From Elephas maximus indicus (Eukaryota; Chordata; Mammalia; Proboscidea; Elephantidae): a stretch of DNA of 64,000 nt. Positions 11,328-22,900 of this stretch are shown here, piece by piece. Where the stretch lies: contig NC_064834.1 in assembly GCF_024166365.1 (NCBI RefSeq), forward strand, positions 54,168,001 to 54,232,000, given 5' to 3'. Position numbers and translations under genes: made by a program. The number at the start of each line of letters is the position of its first letter. The stretch's first letter is position 1. The notes beneath the pieces are model-generated. The model was not told the origin of the DNA. It saw only the letters and a list, made by a program, of their open reading frames with translations, and did no database searches.

Positions 11328-13845
11328 GTAAGCCTGTTTGATTTTCTCTGACAGTAGGCTCCAGTCCCCAGGAGCATGTGCGTGTCTGTGTGTGTCTGTG
11401 TGTGTGTGTACGTGTGTCTGCATCTTCGGGCACCTCTCTGACACATGGGGCTAGGCTGGGGAGGAGACCCCAGAGACATTAAACGGCTTCATTTCTTTTC
11501 TGTTTCCCTGAAACACCGCCACCCCCAGCCCTTGTAAGGACACTCAGCAAATTGTCAGAATTGCCAACTCCTGAGAACCTCATTGAAGAGGCAGCCAGGG
11601 CCTTCAGGCTAGTATGAGTTCTCCCCCAGCCCCTGCTGTTCCCTGGCAGGTTCTGAACAGAAAGCCCATGTCTGCTGCCAGAGAACATTCCACTGGGAAG
11701 TTCTGGTGGGCAGCGAGGGACTCCTGCTCTCGCCTCTGGCCACCCAGGAGTCACTCTCCCTTCTTCCCTTCCCAGCTGTCAACTCTCCCCTCTTAGTCAG
11801 CCTCTTCCAGCCCTAAGTCAGAGCCAGAGGAGCTGGCAGGCCAGGTGGGGCTTGTGCCTTCCCCTGGCTGCCTCTCTGGGGTACAGGAACAGAGCCCATA
11901 ATCCCCTTTGTTTTTCTTCCTTGTTCCCGGCATCCTTATTTGCACGGACTTACCTCATTCTGGAAAGTCCCTTCCCCTCCCCCTGCATGCTGCTAATCAG
12001 TACCCCAGTGGGATCTGTGCCTTTGTGGCCTCAGTGCCCCGTGGGTTAGTGGAACATTAGCAAGCTGTCCCTGCCTGTGGAGAGCCCCAACCAGTGGCAG
12101 AGATAGACCCTTCCCTTGCCCTTTTGCCAGGAGCTGCTTGAAGGAGCGCTCCTTCACCTCCCAGGACCCAGGCAGGGACTCGGTTTGAGTCAGGGCTGGA
12201 GCTCTCAGCTGCCTGGCTCCCAGGACCCGGAGGCCTCTGCTGTTACAAAAGGCTAAGGAGTGGGCACAGGGTGGGGCTGTCCTGGCCTGGTCTCCAGGTG
12301 AACAGGAACTCCTCAGAGCCTGAGGCCGGCCCTGATAGGATAGTGTCTTCTCTGTCCTGTGGGATGCAGCTTGATAAATTTGTTCATTCATACATTCAAC
12401 AGTCACTGAGCACCCAGTCTGTGCTGGCCCTTGTGCCAGCCACTCAACCCCCACAAGGCAGCAGCCCCTGAGGCTCAGTTCCCCATTCAGCCAGACCAGA
12501 GCCAGCTGCCCAGAAGCGCTTCCGGAGAGGCCTTGTCGCACTGGGATGGCCCTGTGCCAGACTGCTGCTTTGAGCTTGGGTGTTGAGGGGGTAGGAGGGG
12601 GACAGTCAGGCAGGAGGGACAGGAGCCAGGGGAAGCTTAGGAAAGTAGGTCACTAAAAATGACTTTTTTTCTCCTGTCCAGAGGCTGTCCCCACACCCTG
12701 CCACACTCTCTACTTTGGTTCTGGCATAGCCAGTCCCCCAGCAGAGGGAGGGAGAGAGGGAGCCAGCTAGGAAGTATCAGGCCTGTCTACTTCCAGCCCC
12801 AGTACCAGCAAGCTGAGAGCACTGGTCTTCTCTTCCCTCCACCCTGGCCTTGATTAACTTGCTTAGTCCTGGGTCAGTGGGATTCAAAAAAAGACAAACC
12901 CTGTCTCCAAACTCCAGCATCACTCCGAGTCAGTGAGCATCTATTGAGTACCAGCTGTGTGCCAGACCGCATGCAAGGTTCTGGAATAGAGGGAAGAAGA
13001 TAGGTCAGCCTCTCCCCAGTACCCCTACCAGCAGCTCCCAGGCCAATGAGAACAACAAAGCTGTAAGCAAATCAGTGACTCCTGGGTGGGGCAGGAAGAC
13101 CTTGGGCTCTTCCTGGCCACTACTGGGACCACTCTCAAGGCATGCCCTGGGAAGCAGCTGAGAATGAACAGAAGGGAGCAGAGTGGGAATCCGCTCCTCC
13201 TGAAGATGCTCCAGGCCCAAGAAATCACTTCAAGCCGCATTCCTCCTGCTCCTCTGCTCCCATGGAGGCTGCAGCATGGGGCTGACTTTGGGGCCCAGCC
13301 AGGACATCATTCCGTTTGGACCCTTTGGCAAAGGCTACAGAGGGCAGGTTCCAGGATCCTTCCCGCACCAGCCTCAGAAAGAGAGGCCATGGCAGGGACA
13401 GGACCACAGAGTCCCAGACCTCAAGCCACTTCCCTGTAGCCTCTGCACCCTCCCCCTCCTCTCCTCTCCATCCTCCAGCCCCAGGGCCCCAGGGATCAGA
13501 TTCCTTACATGCTTGTGGCTGGAGGCAGAACCAAGGAAGTGAGCAGGAGGGAGGTCAGCATAGTCAAGAGAGAGTTAGAAAACATGCCTCCTCTGACCCT
13601 GGTTAATTATTGTCAGGGTGAGGGGAAGGAAGGGGTCACCAAACTCCAGCAGCCTAACCCCAGCTACCCACCTGGGTCTGGCATTTGAGATTGATACCAG
13701 GCATCCAGTGGCCTGTCTTGCCCCCCCGCCCCCATACCTGGGACAGGGCCTGGGCAAGGGTCCTTGCTGTGGGCAATCTTGGGATGGTGACCATCATGGT
13801 TTCTACTAACCCTGTGCTCTGGCTGTGTGCTTTCTCCCTCCACAG
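11328..13845 (+). other. SUFU: SUFU intron 11
   Basis: The intron runs from GTAAGC to TTTCTCCCTCCACAG. It holds a TG-rich microsatellite at about 11,373-11,411 and two short ancient repeat fragments with the motif of last-resort 'TTGAGCAC/ACCAGCTGTGTGCC' type (about 12,365-12,440 and 12,930-12,975). I see no gene in it. Confidence 0.85.
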
Positions 13846-13935
13846 TTCAAACTTCCCAAAGAGTACAGCTGGCCCGAGAAGAAGCTTAAAGTCTCTATCC
13901 TGCCTGATGTGGTGTTCGACAGTCCACTGCACTAG
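13846..13935 (+). CDS. SUFU: SUFU terminal coding exon 12 with stop codon
   Basis: After the acceptor TCCCTCCACAG, this segment encodes FKLPKEYSWPEKKLKVSILP then DVVFDSPLH and stops at TAG (13933-13935). It is 90 nt, 29 residues plus stop, and is the canonical SUFU C-terminus. Lengths of exons 9-12 (135, 139, 69, 90) agree with the human gene as I remember it, which supports an intact, functional 3' half. Confidence 0.96.
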   Translation, partial: FKLPKEYSWPEKKLKVSILPDVVFDSPLH

Positions 13936-14024
13936 CCTGGGCTGGGCCCCACAGGGGCCAAGGGGGAACCCAGCCGCTCCCCAGTGACTTTCAGTGTAAC
14001 AACTGCAGAAAAGAGAGTCCCACA

Positions 14025-14030
14025 AATAAA
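14025..14030 (+). terminator. SUFU: Proximal SUFU poly(A) signal AATAAA
   Basis: Canonical hexamer 90 nt after the stop codon, in the context CACAAATAAAAGG. Usage is unproven. Confidence 0.4.
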
Positions 14031-17000
14031 AGGAGACGCATGGGGATTACTGCGCAGCCACTGCACCTGCTGCCTGGTGGGATGTCATGCCCAGGCCATG
14101 GCCCTCATTGACTTCTAGTTCAGGGGTCTCATCCACCCAACCGGTGAAGACCGTGTGACCAGGCTGAGTCCCCAATAGCCAGTGAGCGGGTAAATGCAAA
14201 CCTTCCCCTCCTGCTGCCGCCCTAGGTTCTGGTTCGAGATTTGGCTTTGCACCCTTGATGTGCCCCTAGGTTGAGACAGGCTTCACTCTCACCTACCCCT
14301 GCAGGGAAGTAGGGACCCACCAGTGCCAAGCACGGATGTGGGCGCGCTGCGTAGCTCAGCTCTGGAAAGCCTTGGTAGTCAAACCTCTCTGGCCACAGAA
14401 CAATTTCACCCATCGTGTTTGGTTTTCTTCCTCATTTTATTTTTTAGAAACCAAATGGTATTGCTCTGCAAAGATGTCCAGAAGCGGTGTGTATACTGTG
14501 TTTTAAACAGAACTTTATTCCCAGATGAACTTTCTCGTTCTCTCAGACAGAGGCTTGGGGCTGTGTCTCCCCCTGCACTGCCACAGGAGAAGGTGCCGGG
14601 TGTTTGCCTGCCAGCCCAGGCCCTGGAGGAGCCAGCTTCACAGAGAGGCTTTTCTTCCCAGCTGGGCCTGGCGGAGCTCGGGGCAGGTGGAGAGCCGAGG
14701 CACACTCTCCTGTGCAGCCTTGAGCCCAGTTTAACTGGGGCCAGGAAGGGGTTCTGCTGTTTCCCAAGTGGACCAGGCCCCGACAAGGTTCAAGGACCAT
14801 CAGGGTCTCAGAAACTTGGTGGCCCCACCCTCATCTTCAAGTCCTTTTTACCCAACCAGGCCCACCTGGGACAGAGTGAGGCCCAGCACCTCATAGACTG
14901 TCCCCACCTGCTGCTCAAGGCCACCTCCATCCCATTCCCTCATCCCCTGGGCCTTCCGGCCTCCAGGCTGCAGAACTCTGACTTACCAAAAAGTGAAAAG
15001 GCAGCCTCTCAACATCTTTTTCAATTTGGTTTTGCAAACAGGGCACTCTGCCTCTGTCCCACCCTCCCTGCATCCTTTCATTTCTCACCTTTCCTTCCCT
15101 ACTCCTTGTCCTGACTCTTTTCCTGCATCCCTGGCCTCTGGGGGTCCTTGGTCCCTCACCACAAATACTGTAGATCTCACAGTCTTCCTCCCGGAACCCA
15201 ACTTTTCTCTGGCCCTTGGTTTTGGGGTTCCTCTTGGATTGTCTCCCACTCCTGGCCTGGAATCAGCAAGCCCCTTTCCTGCCCTCGTACCCCCTGACTC
15301 CAGGGACTGCAACTTCAAGATCATCCTTAGGTCTCCCCAAAACAGTCATTTTGTCTATTAGGGACCATGTGGGTATCCCCACTACCCGCCACACACACAC
15401 ACACATACACACAGCACTTCCGGGGGTGCAGGACCCCTCTGATGAGAGATCCAGCCAAGCTGTCTCCAAGAGCCATAAGAGCATTGGCCAGGCTCTCCAG
15501 GGAGAAGCAACTGGGCCCCAGAGGGGCGGATTAGGTCTGGCCCCTTCCCCTACACACCCCGAGAATAATACAGTTAGCTCCGTCTTAGCGTCAAGGAGGA
15601 TCACCCTGGATGACTGGGAGAAACTGGCGTCAGGCCCCCACTAGCCAAAATAGGAGCTTCCCTGGACCTGTTGTTGGCAGCAGTTGTGCCTTCTACTGCC
15701 CCAAGGACTTTTCCAAAAGGACATTTCCTGGCCTTCACCCACCCACCACTGCAGCCCTGCCTTTGAAGCTCTTGTATAGTGACATTTCATGGGCAGAAAG
15801 GTGCCATCAGCTTGCCTCCTTTTCTTGCCACCCTGACCTGGCTCTCCTTGAATGTTCTCCTGAGAACCTGCCCGAGGACTTCGTGCTGCAGCCCATCCTG
15901 CCCTCCATCTGCCTGGTTTTGGAGGGAGCGGCATTTTCTGAGCTCAGCTTTATCATGTATGTGAGGTGTCTCAGCAGCAGCTTGCCTCGGCCTAGAGGGC
16001 GTTTATGGACTGATGGTCAGCACCACCAGCATGGTGGCTGCGTTCCCAGAAAGCAGGGGCAGCAGAAGGGCAGCAGAGGAGTTGGGAGAGGAGATGAGCA
16101 GGAGTGGCCTGCCCTTGAAGCCTATGTCAGGAACCTCAGGAACATCCAAGGTTGTGCTGGGGCCAGGCCTCCACCTCCCTTCCCTACAATGCACTGGCTC
16201 TGGGGGAACAGCAGGCAATCCACCATCCCTGACCAGGCCTCCTTTTCTTTGGGTGGCGGAGCCTTCCCAGAGGTCCCTGGGGGAAGGCGCTCTCCATGGA
16301 CCTTCTGACTGGTGAAGGAGACCCTCACTGAGGATCACGCAAGGCTGAGCATGTACTCCACCACCACCACCAAGCACAGCACCTGGTGTGTGGTAGGTGC
16401 TCAGTAAATGTACCCCTCATTCCCTCTCTGCAGCTCTCTGGGGACTCCTGACCTCATTGTGGGTTGGAGAGGTGAGGCGCCTCCCACCCTTCCTCTATCT
16501 GCCTCTTATGCAGGCCTCCTTGAAGCTTGCCCAGTCCCACCTCACTCCTCCAAGTCCCTGGTACTGGAGCCTCTGAGAGGAAGGGGGACTTCTGTGCTTC
16601 CCCCAGGTCCAGTGTGGGTTGCAAGAAGCCGGTAGAACCAGCTGCCATCTTGAGGTGGTGGGGGAGGCCCCATGCAAGGTCTCAGGTCTGGCTGGGGGCT
16701 GGTGCCTCTTCCTGCCCTCCTCTTCCCCTTCCAAAAGAGTGGCTCCAGGGCAGGGACTGGGGAAGCCTTGATTGCCTACAAGGGCTAGAGCGGTTTTAAA
16801 AATAGACACAGGGTTTTGGGATTGTGTTTCGAGATTGAGCTAAGCATAGGGAAAACCTGAAGGTCACTGCCCCTATGGGGTGGGTCAGTAGAGAATCCCC
16901 TGGATTGTATTTTTTTATGTGGTTGTCTTCCCTCTCTGAGTGCCAGGTCCGTTGTGCCAGGTGAGTCACCTGGCCCCATGACACGCGTCAGGAGCCCTGT

Positions 17001-17203
17001 AGAGAGATCCTTTCTTTTGTACAAGTACCTGAATGCTGCAACCGGCAGACTTTTGTAAAGTTTTATATTAGTTTCTAATAATGTCAATGGCGACGCGGTT
17101 CCCAGGGGCTGCAGCCTGCTTGGGACTTTTGTAAGGTTTTTTGGGTGACTCACTTAGATGTTGTTTCCTTCTTGCCCCCTCTTCCTCCTTGTAATCTAAG
17201 TGC

Positions 17204-17209
17204 ATTAAA
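17204..17209 (+). terminator. SUFU: Distal SUFU poly(A) signal ATTAAA
   Basis: ATTAAA variant hexamer in GTGCATTAAACATATTTG, followed by TG-rich sequence (GTGCCTGGGCTGCGTGCTC) about 18-40 nt downstream. It is placed where the long mammalian SUFU 3'UTR would end. Confidence 0.6.
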
Positions 17210-19424
17210 CATATTTGCAGAAGTGCCTGGGCTGCGTGCTCTTTTCTGGCTGCCTGGAATAGGGGAGCGGGAAACTGGGGCCCCAGCAGAAGGGTCTGGT
17301 GGACTCACCCACTTAGAAGCAGGGAGTAGGGAAAGACTCCTAGCACTGGCATTGGCAGTGAAGGGGGTGCCAAGAAGCAGGATCACACAGCTGATGACTC
17401 TTCACTCATGCAGAAATGACTTTGCAGTGACAGGCTCTCCCTCACTGGTCTTGAATTCCTCAAAGGTCAAGGGAGTAGGAGGAGGAACACTGGGAGATGG
17501 CTGGGTGGACCCTCTCTCTGCAACTCCATCCTCTTCGCTCACCTAAAACCCTTTCCCCTTGGGATGAGGACCCTCCTTGCCTCCAGTTTTGGGGTCCTTG
17601 TCCCTTCCAGCCACTCCCCTCACCAGGCATCTAAATCCAACCTCCTGATCCAAGGGCCAGCCTCAGAAGTGATCACACCCACTGGGTGACTTGGAGGCCA
17701 GCCCACCCTTCCTATCAGCCAGTCTGGGAGAGAAAAGTGTATCTTCCTTCCCTGGATTGCCCAGCTCTACCTCTCCAGGGCCTAGGTGGGTAAACAGCCC
17801 AAGGCCCTTGAGGGAGAAGGCAACAGCCTGGGATCTGAGAGGCAGGCAGATGGGGTCTGCACCCAGATAGGGTTCCCACAACCTGGGGATTGTCCTTGGC
17901 CTTCACACACTCTTCTCTTCCTGGTAGACCCAGTTTTCTAATTGTCCCAGGGAGTGCTCAGAATGGGGCTGCAGCACCCAGGGGGTTCTGCTGGGGCATC
18001 ATAGAGTGGTGGGGGCAGGGGGTGTCGGCTTCTGCCAAGGAACTCTTAGCTCCCCTCCTCTGCCCTCTGTGAGATCCAGCCATATCTGGAGGACCTTCAT
18101 CACCCACCTTCCACTGTGACTTCCTACTGAGCTCTAACTGGCAAGTAGCTGGCCCCTGGAGCAGTGAACAGGTCTGTCTGGGGCTCCTCAGTCCCTGTGG
18201 CAGTCACAGCAAAGGACTCCAGAGGTTATAGATCCAGGCTGACAATCCCAGGGTGGCCCAGACCATGCCCCTTCCCTTTTCTCCCAAAGATTGGGGGTGG
18301 GAGGTAGTTATTCTCATCTGACTTTAGTCAAGAAAGACCCAAGGTAAGGGTGAAGTTCTTGCCCCAGAGAGTACAGCATAGCAGATCCTGTGCTTAGGCA
18401 ATTCAGAGAGACACGACCCGGCTGGGGTTGTTTCTAGAAAGAGAAGAGCTCCTGGTCCTAAGCAGAGACCCCCATCCCCAGATTTGGAGAGCTGAGGCAT
18501 CTGCCATGTGGTCTTTGAAGTCTCCTCCTATACATTCCTCCAGGTGTGCGATCTGCCCTGTGGGGCAGGGGAGATCCGGGGGCCTTGGGAAGGGGGGCCT
18601 CACAGGTCCTGGGGCCATGGGGAGGAGAAGCCAGAGAGATTTGCCGAACTGGCCTGACCAGAAGGAGAATGTGAGCTGGAAGTGACTCACCCCAGCCTGC
18701 TAGGCACTGAGGCAGCTGGCGGCTGCAGAGGGGGAGGAGGTGGGGAGGCCAGGGTGGGGGCTCAGGGACAGGATAAGTGACAGAGCATCCCAGAGCTGCA
18801 GGGGCAGGCCAGGATGTGGTCTGGGAGGGGCAACCACCTCTGGGCCTCTTCCTCGGGTCATAGTGGGACTGACCTGGTCCTCTCCTTACTGCCAGGAAGT
18901 CTTTGGGAAAGAGCTATGGCAGAATGGGGGCAGGAGCAATGTGATTGCTGGTGGGAGTCCATGGCGTTAACTATGCCAGAGCATAGTTCTCTGCATAGCT
19001 TATCAGGTGAGGAAGACTTCCAGGGCATAGTGGTAAGAGAAGTGATCTTCTTGGACCAGAGAACTGAAGGCAGAGGCCCTGCTCCTTTGTTTTTCCAATT
19101 TCATTCACCTCCACCCCACCCACCTCAGTACCCTGCAAGCTCTAAAAGGATGGAGAATGGGGCTTCTGGGTTGCAACCTTTACAAGACAGAGGAAGGCAA
19201 ACTGCATTGTTGAGCCTCTACAATAACACTGAGGGAGATGGTAAGAACTAGAAAATCTGTTAATTCACTTTTCTTTCAACAAACGTGTGCCCGGTCCTCT
19301 GCTATGTGCTGGCGGCCTAGGCACAGGCTGGGCCTTAAGGAGCTATAGTCCCGTGGGGGAAACTGGACAAGGAAACAGACAATTATAAGGAAAGGCCATA
19401 AAAGAGGAAGGCTTTCTGTTTTAC

Positions 19425-19590
19425 CCTAGCCCTACTACTTAGTATCAGTGTGACTTTAGACCAAGTAACTAACCTCCTGTGCCTCAGTTTCTTCATGTGT
19501 AAGTAGATACTTGCCTTTATAAAGTTTCCGTGAGGGTTACATGAGATAGTACACATGATATGTATGCCTGGCACATAGTAATTGCTCAGC
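19425..19590 (+). repeat. MIR SINE
   Basis: CTACTACTTAGTATCAGTGTGACTTTAGACCAAGTAACT, then GCCTCAGTTTCTTCATGTGTAAG, then ATGCCTGGCACATAGTAATTGCTCA: a full MIR core and 3' end. Confidence 0.75.
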
Positions 19591-19595
19591 TGTGT

Positions 19596-19750
19596 TAAAA
19601 ACCAAAATCAAACCTGTTGCTGTCTCACAGAGACCCTATAGGACAGAGTAGAACTGCCCCATAGGGTTTCCAAGGAGCACCTGGTGGATTCAAACTGCTG
19701 TTGTTCTGGTTAGCAGTCGAGCTCTTAACCACTGCACCATCAGGGTTCCC
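19596..19750 (-). repeat. AfroSINE, antisense
   Basis: On + it begins AAAAACCAAAATCAAACCTG and ends in the reverse complement of the tRNA-like head (TTAACCACTGCACCATCAGGGTTCCC). It contains GACAGAGTAGAACTGCCCC and GGTTTCCAAGGAGCACCTGG. Nearly full length. Confidence 0.85.
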
Positions 19751-20131
19751 AATTAGCATTAATCTTTATTAAAAGCTATGCTAGGGTACATACACAGAAA
19801 AGTCGTCCAACCCAATCTGGAAAGATTACAAAAGGCTTCCTGAAAGAAGTGAGGTCCAAACCAAAACCTGAAGGAATTTAAGGATGAGCTGGGCAAAGGA
19901 AGAAGGGGCTTTACTTTCAAAAGGTTTCCAGCAATAACAATGGCAAAAACCCTGAGATTCTTTTTGGGAACTGTAGACTTCCAATTGCCTGGAGTATATG
20001 GTTTAAGGTGTCAAGCTGTCATTTTAGGACCATTCCCCTGCCTTTCTGGATGGAGAATGTTTGGAAGAGAGTACAACTCACAGCAAGGAGACTGTCAGGC
20101 CTGGATTAGGGTAGAAGTGATAGAATATTAT

Positions 20132-20330
20132 TGCTGTTGTCCATTGCCTTTGAGTTGATCCTGATTGATGACGACCCCATGCATGCAGAGTAAGAACTGC
20201 TTTATAGGGTTTTCAAAGCTGTGACCTTTCAGAAGCAGACCGCCAGGCCTGTCTTCCCAGGCACATCTAAGTGGGTTTGAACCACCTACCTTTTGGCTAG
20301 TAGTCAAGTGCTTAACTGTGCCACCCAGGG
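20132..20330 (-). repeat. AfroSINE (longer subtype), antisense
   Basis: TGCTGTTGTCCATTGCCTTTGAG...AAGCTGTGACCTTTCAGAAGCAG...GGGTTTGAACCACC...AAGTGCTTAACTGTGCCACCCAGGG. It carries the extra ~50-nt 'GTAATCTTTA-GAAGCAGACTGCC' segment of the longer subtype. Confidence 0.75.
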
Positions 20331-20409
20331 ATAGAATATTAAGGTAGAACATATAGGGATACAGAGATGGAGATGCATTCATTAATTCAACATATATTTA
20401 TTGAGCACT

Positions 20410-20768
20410 GTTACACTGAAGTCCTAACCCCTGTATCTGTGTATATGTACCTTTCGGAAATAAGAGTTTCTCTTTTATTATGTTAATGATATCATACCTG
20501 AGTAGGGTGGGTCCTAAACCTAATCCTTTCTGAGTGGTGTTTTATAACAGGGAAAACAGACATGGAGAGATACACGCCCACACAGAGAGCAGATATCATG
20601 TGACTACTCTTCTACAAACCAAGCAACACCTGGGGCTACTGACAAGGAAAGATCCTCCCCTGGAGCTGATGCCCTGATTTGGACTTCAGCCCCCAAAACT
20701 GAGATAATAAATTCCTGTTCTTTAAAGCCACCCACCTGTGGTATTTTTGTGATGGAAACTAAGATAAG
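20410..20768 (+). repeat. MLT1-like MaLR LTR
   Basis: Characteristic pieces in order: TGTTACACTGAAGTCCTAACCCC at the start, AGGGTGGGTCCTAAACCTAATCC, GGAAAACAGACATGGAGAG, and GAGATAATAAATTCCTGTTC then AAAGCCACCCACCTGTGGTA near the end. An LTR poly(A) signal AATAAA falls near 20,707. It is inserted into an older repeat, whose halves (TATTTATTGAGCAC at left, GCACCTACTATGTGC at right) flank it. Confidence 0.7.
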
Positions 20769-21982
20769 CACCTACTATGTGCTAGGTCTCAATCTAGGCA
20801 TTGGGGCTATATAGCATTTAAGAAAACTTCTTTTATGGATCTTACATTTCAGTGATGGGAGTTTTTTTTTTTTTTTTTAAGGAGACTACATAGTACATGG
20901 ACATACATGCTATGGAGAAAAAAATAAAGCAGGGGTGGGGTGACAGGGAGGGCCAGTGGGGGGGGGGTTCATTCTTAAAGGGATCAGGGAAGGCCTCACT
21001 GCATAGGTAACATTTAACAAAGAAGCCCAGTGAGAGGAAGAAGTGAGCCACGGGGATGTCAGGGGGAAGGGTAGTCCAGGAAAAGAAGGAGAGGGCCTGG
21101 GGTATGATGGAAGGATCAGGCATTCAGGGGCCAGACTGAATTGGATTTGAATCAACTTTACCACTTAAAATGTAATTGCTGATGACTCCCAAATCCACAT
21201 CTTCAATACAAAACTACCTCCTGAGCACTAGTCTTGTATATACAATTGCCTCCTCAACATTTTCACTAGGGTATCTTAGACAAAAAAAAAAAAGTTTTTT
21301 TTTTTTTATCTTAGACAGTTCTTCTCAGTAAATGGCACCACCATCCTTCTACTTGCTGAGGCCAAAATCCTAGGAATCGTTTAAAAACCTTTTGGGGGAC
21401 CAGATAACATATAAGAATTTTTTAAGGTTCAGAAGGATATTCTACATCCTTCTTGATCTCATTTCTATGCCACTACTATTATTACGTTGACTCATCTCCA
21501 TTACATAGATCTAATCCATCAGTAAATACCGTTGATTCTATATCCAAAATATAGACCAAATCTGACAGCCAAATCTCACAATCAGCTTACAGTCCAAACT
21601 CTTTACTATGGTCTACCCGTGGCTGTTCTGGCCCCTACCTGTCTCTCTACCTCTTCACATGGCCTTTCTGCCCTGGAACACTTCTAATCTATTGCATTTG
21701 TTTTTCCTTCTGACTGAAACACTCTTCTGGGTTGCCACTTGCCTGCCTCCTCCTAAACATTCAGGTCTCAGCTCAGATGTCATTTTTTTAAGAGCCCCTG
21801 TCTGACCCCCTTACTCTCCACCACAGAAATCATCCTACTTTTCTGTTTTTTTAATTTTTTGCACATGTCGTCAGCTTAATCCCCAGGGCCTAGCAAAATG
21901 CCCAGCACATAAAGGCTTTTGTTAAATATTTGTTGACTGACTGACCTCAGATTACTTCTGTTCTTTAATCCTCCATTTCCTC

Positions 21983-22290
21983 ATCAGTGTTGTTGTTAGG
22001 TGCCATCCAGTCCGTTCCCACTCATGGCAACCCTATGTACTACAGAACAAAACACTGCCTGGTCCTGCGCCATGCTCACAAATCATTATGTTCGAGCCCA
22101 TTGTTGCAGCCACTGTGTCAATTCATCTCATTGAGGGTCTGCCTCTTTTTCGCTGACCCTGTACTTTACCGAGCACGAGGGCTGCCTCCAGGGACTGATC
22201 TCTCCTGATAACATGTCCAAAGTATGTCAGATCCAGTCTTGCCATCCTTGCTTCTAAGGAGCATTCTGATTGTACTTCTTTCAAGGCATC
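21983..22290 (-). mobile_element. 5'-truncated RTE LINE, antisense 3' end
   Basis: On the minus strand the sequence encodes SLEARMARLDLTYFGHVIRR followed by DQSLEAALVLGKVQGQRKRG and RPSMR, the extreme C-terminus of the RTE reverse transcriptase ORF. It ends in GGCACCTAACAACAACAC, the RTE 3' tail. Only the last ~300 nt is present, as usual for 5'-truncated insertions. Confidence 0.85.
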
Positions 22291-22489
22291 CTCATCAATA
22301 GAAGAGGGATAATAATTACTATCTTGCACGGTAATATTAAACATCAGGGATGTGGGGGATCAGGAAATTGTCTCACTGTAAATCTACAGAATTTTTTATT
22401 CAGTTCCATTAGACAGATGAGCAGACTGACAAACCCTCCCTTCCCTCTCTAGTAAAAAGAGCTAAGGGTAAAGAGTCCTAGAGACCCGT

Positions 22490-22900
22490 GGTCCCACTAC
22501 ACAGCAGGGATCATCGCCCTTTTAAGAGGCGCGGGCACCCCTCCCCCTCCGTATTTAAGGTACCGAAGTTAGTGCGGGTCACGTGGCGCTCACGGGTTTG
22601 CCCCGCCCAAAAAGGCGGAGCCTTATCTCGGGGACTAATAGCAGGAGCCGCCTCCGGAACAACCCCAACTCCCGACAGGGAAAAGGGGAGGAGCCAGGTG
22701 CATCAACAGAGGTGGCAGCACTTCCGGACGGGACGCCCCGCCCCTTCCCCCTCCTTGCCCCCGCCCGGTTATATCGCCAGGCCGGGTGGGCTAAACCCGC
22801 TGGCGCTGATTAAAGGCGCCGCCGCAGAGCTGCCGTTTTCTCCCCGCCTCCTCCTCCCCTTTCCCCCGCCCCCTTCCCGGGTAGCGGGACCGGCCTTGAT
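22490..22900. promoter_or_regulatory. Distal promoter-like block upstream of TRIM8
   Basis: A cluster of GTATTTAAGG (22,551), GTCACGTG, a GC-box pair in inverted arrangement (CCGCCCAAAAAGGCGG), CACTTCCGG, CCCGCCC repeats and GGTTATATCG (22,766) sits about 2.4 kb upstream of the TRIM8 start codon. It could serve an upstream TRIM8 start or a divergent transcript. Confidence 0.4.

Larger units (their letters stand above)
13936..17230 (+). other. SUFU: SUFU 3'UTR
   Basis: About 3.3 kb follows the SUFU stop with no conserved coding exon. A proximal AATAAA lies at 14,025-14,030, and a distal ATTAAA at 17,204-17,209 is followed by a TG-rich stretch, so short and long 3'UTR forms are both plausible. 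The length is close to what I recall for the human 3'UTR. A CA repeat lies at 15,390-15,412 and a MIR tail near 16,365-16,415. A 263-codon ORF starting at 14,323 is proline/serine-rich and has no recognisable domain, so I treat it as chance. The exact 3' end is inferred. Confidence 0.7.
17231..22480. other. SUFU-TRIM8 intergenic region
   Basis: No gene seen. The left half (to about 19,250) is mostly unique sequence. The right half is repeat-rich: MIR 19,425-19,590, AfroSINE 19,596-19,750 and 20,132-20,330, MLT1-like LTR 20,410-20,768, ancient repeat pieces to about 21,150, an oligo-dT tract at 20,863-20,878, and an antisense RTE LINE end at 21,983-22,290. Confidence 0.75.

Noticed and set aside
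14323-15114. 263-codon ORF on + in the SUFU 3'UTR
   Set aside because: Low-complexity proline/serine-rich translation with no domain; lies fully in a G+C-rich noncoding tail of SUFU.
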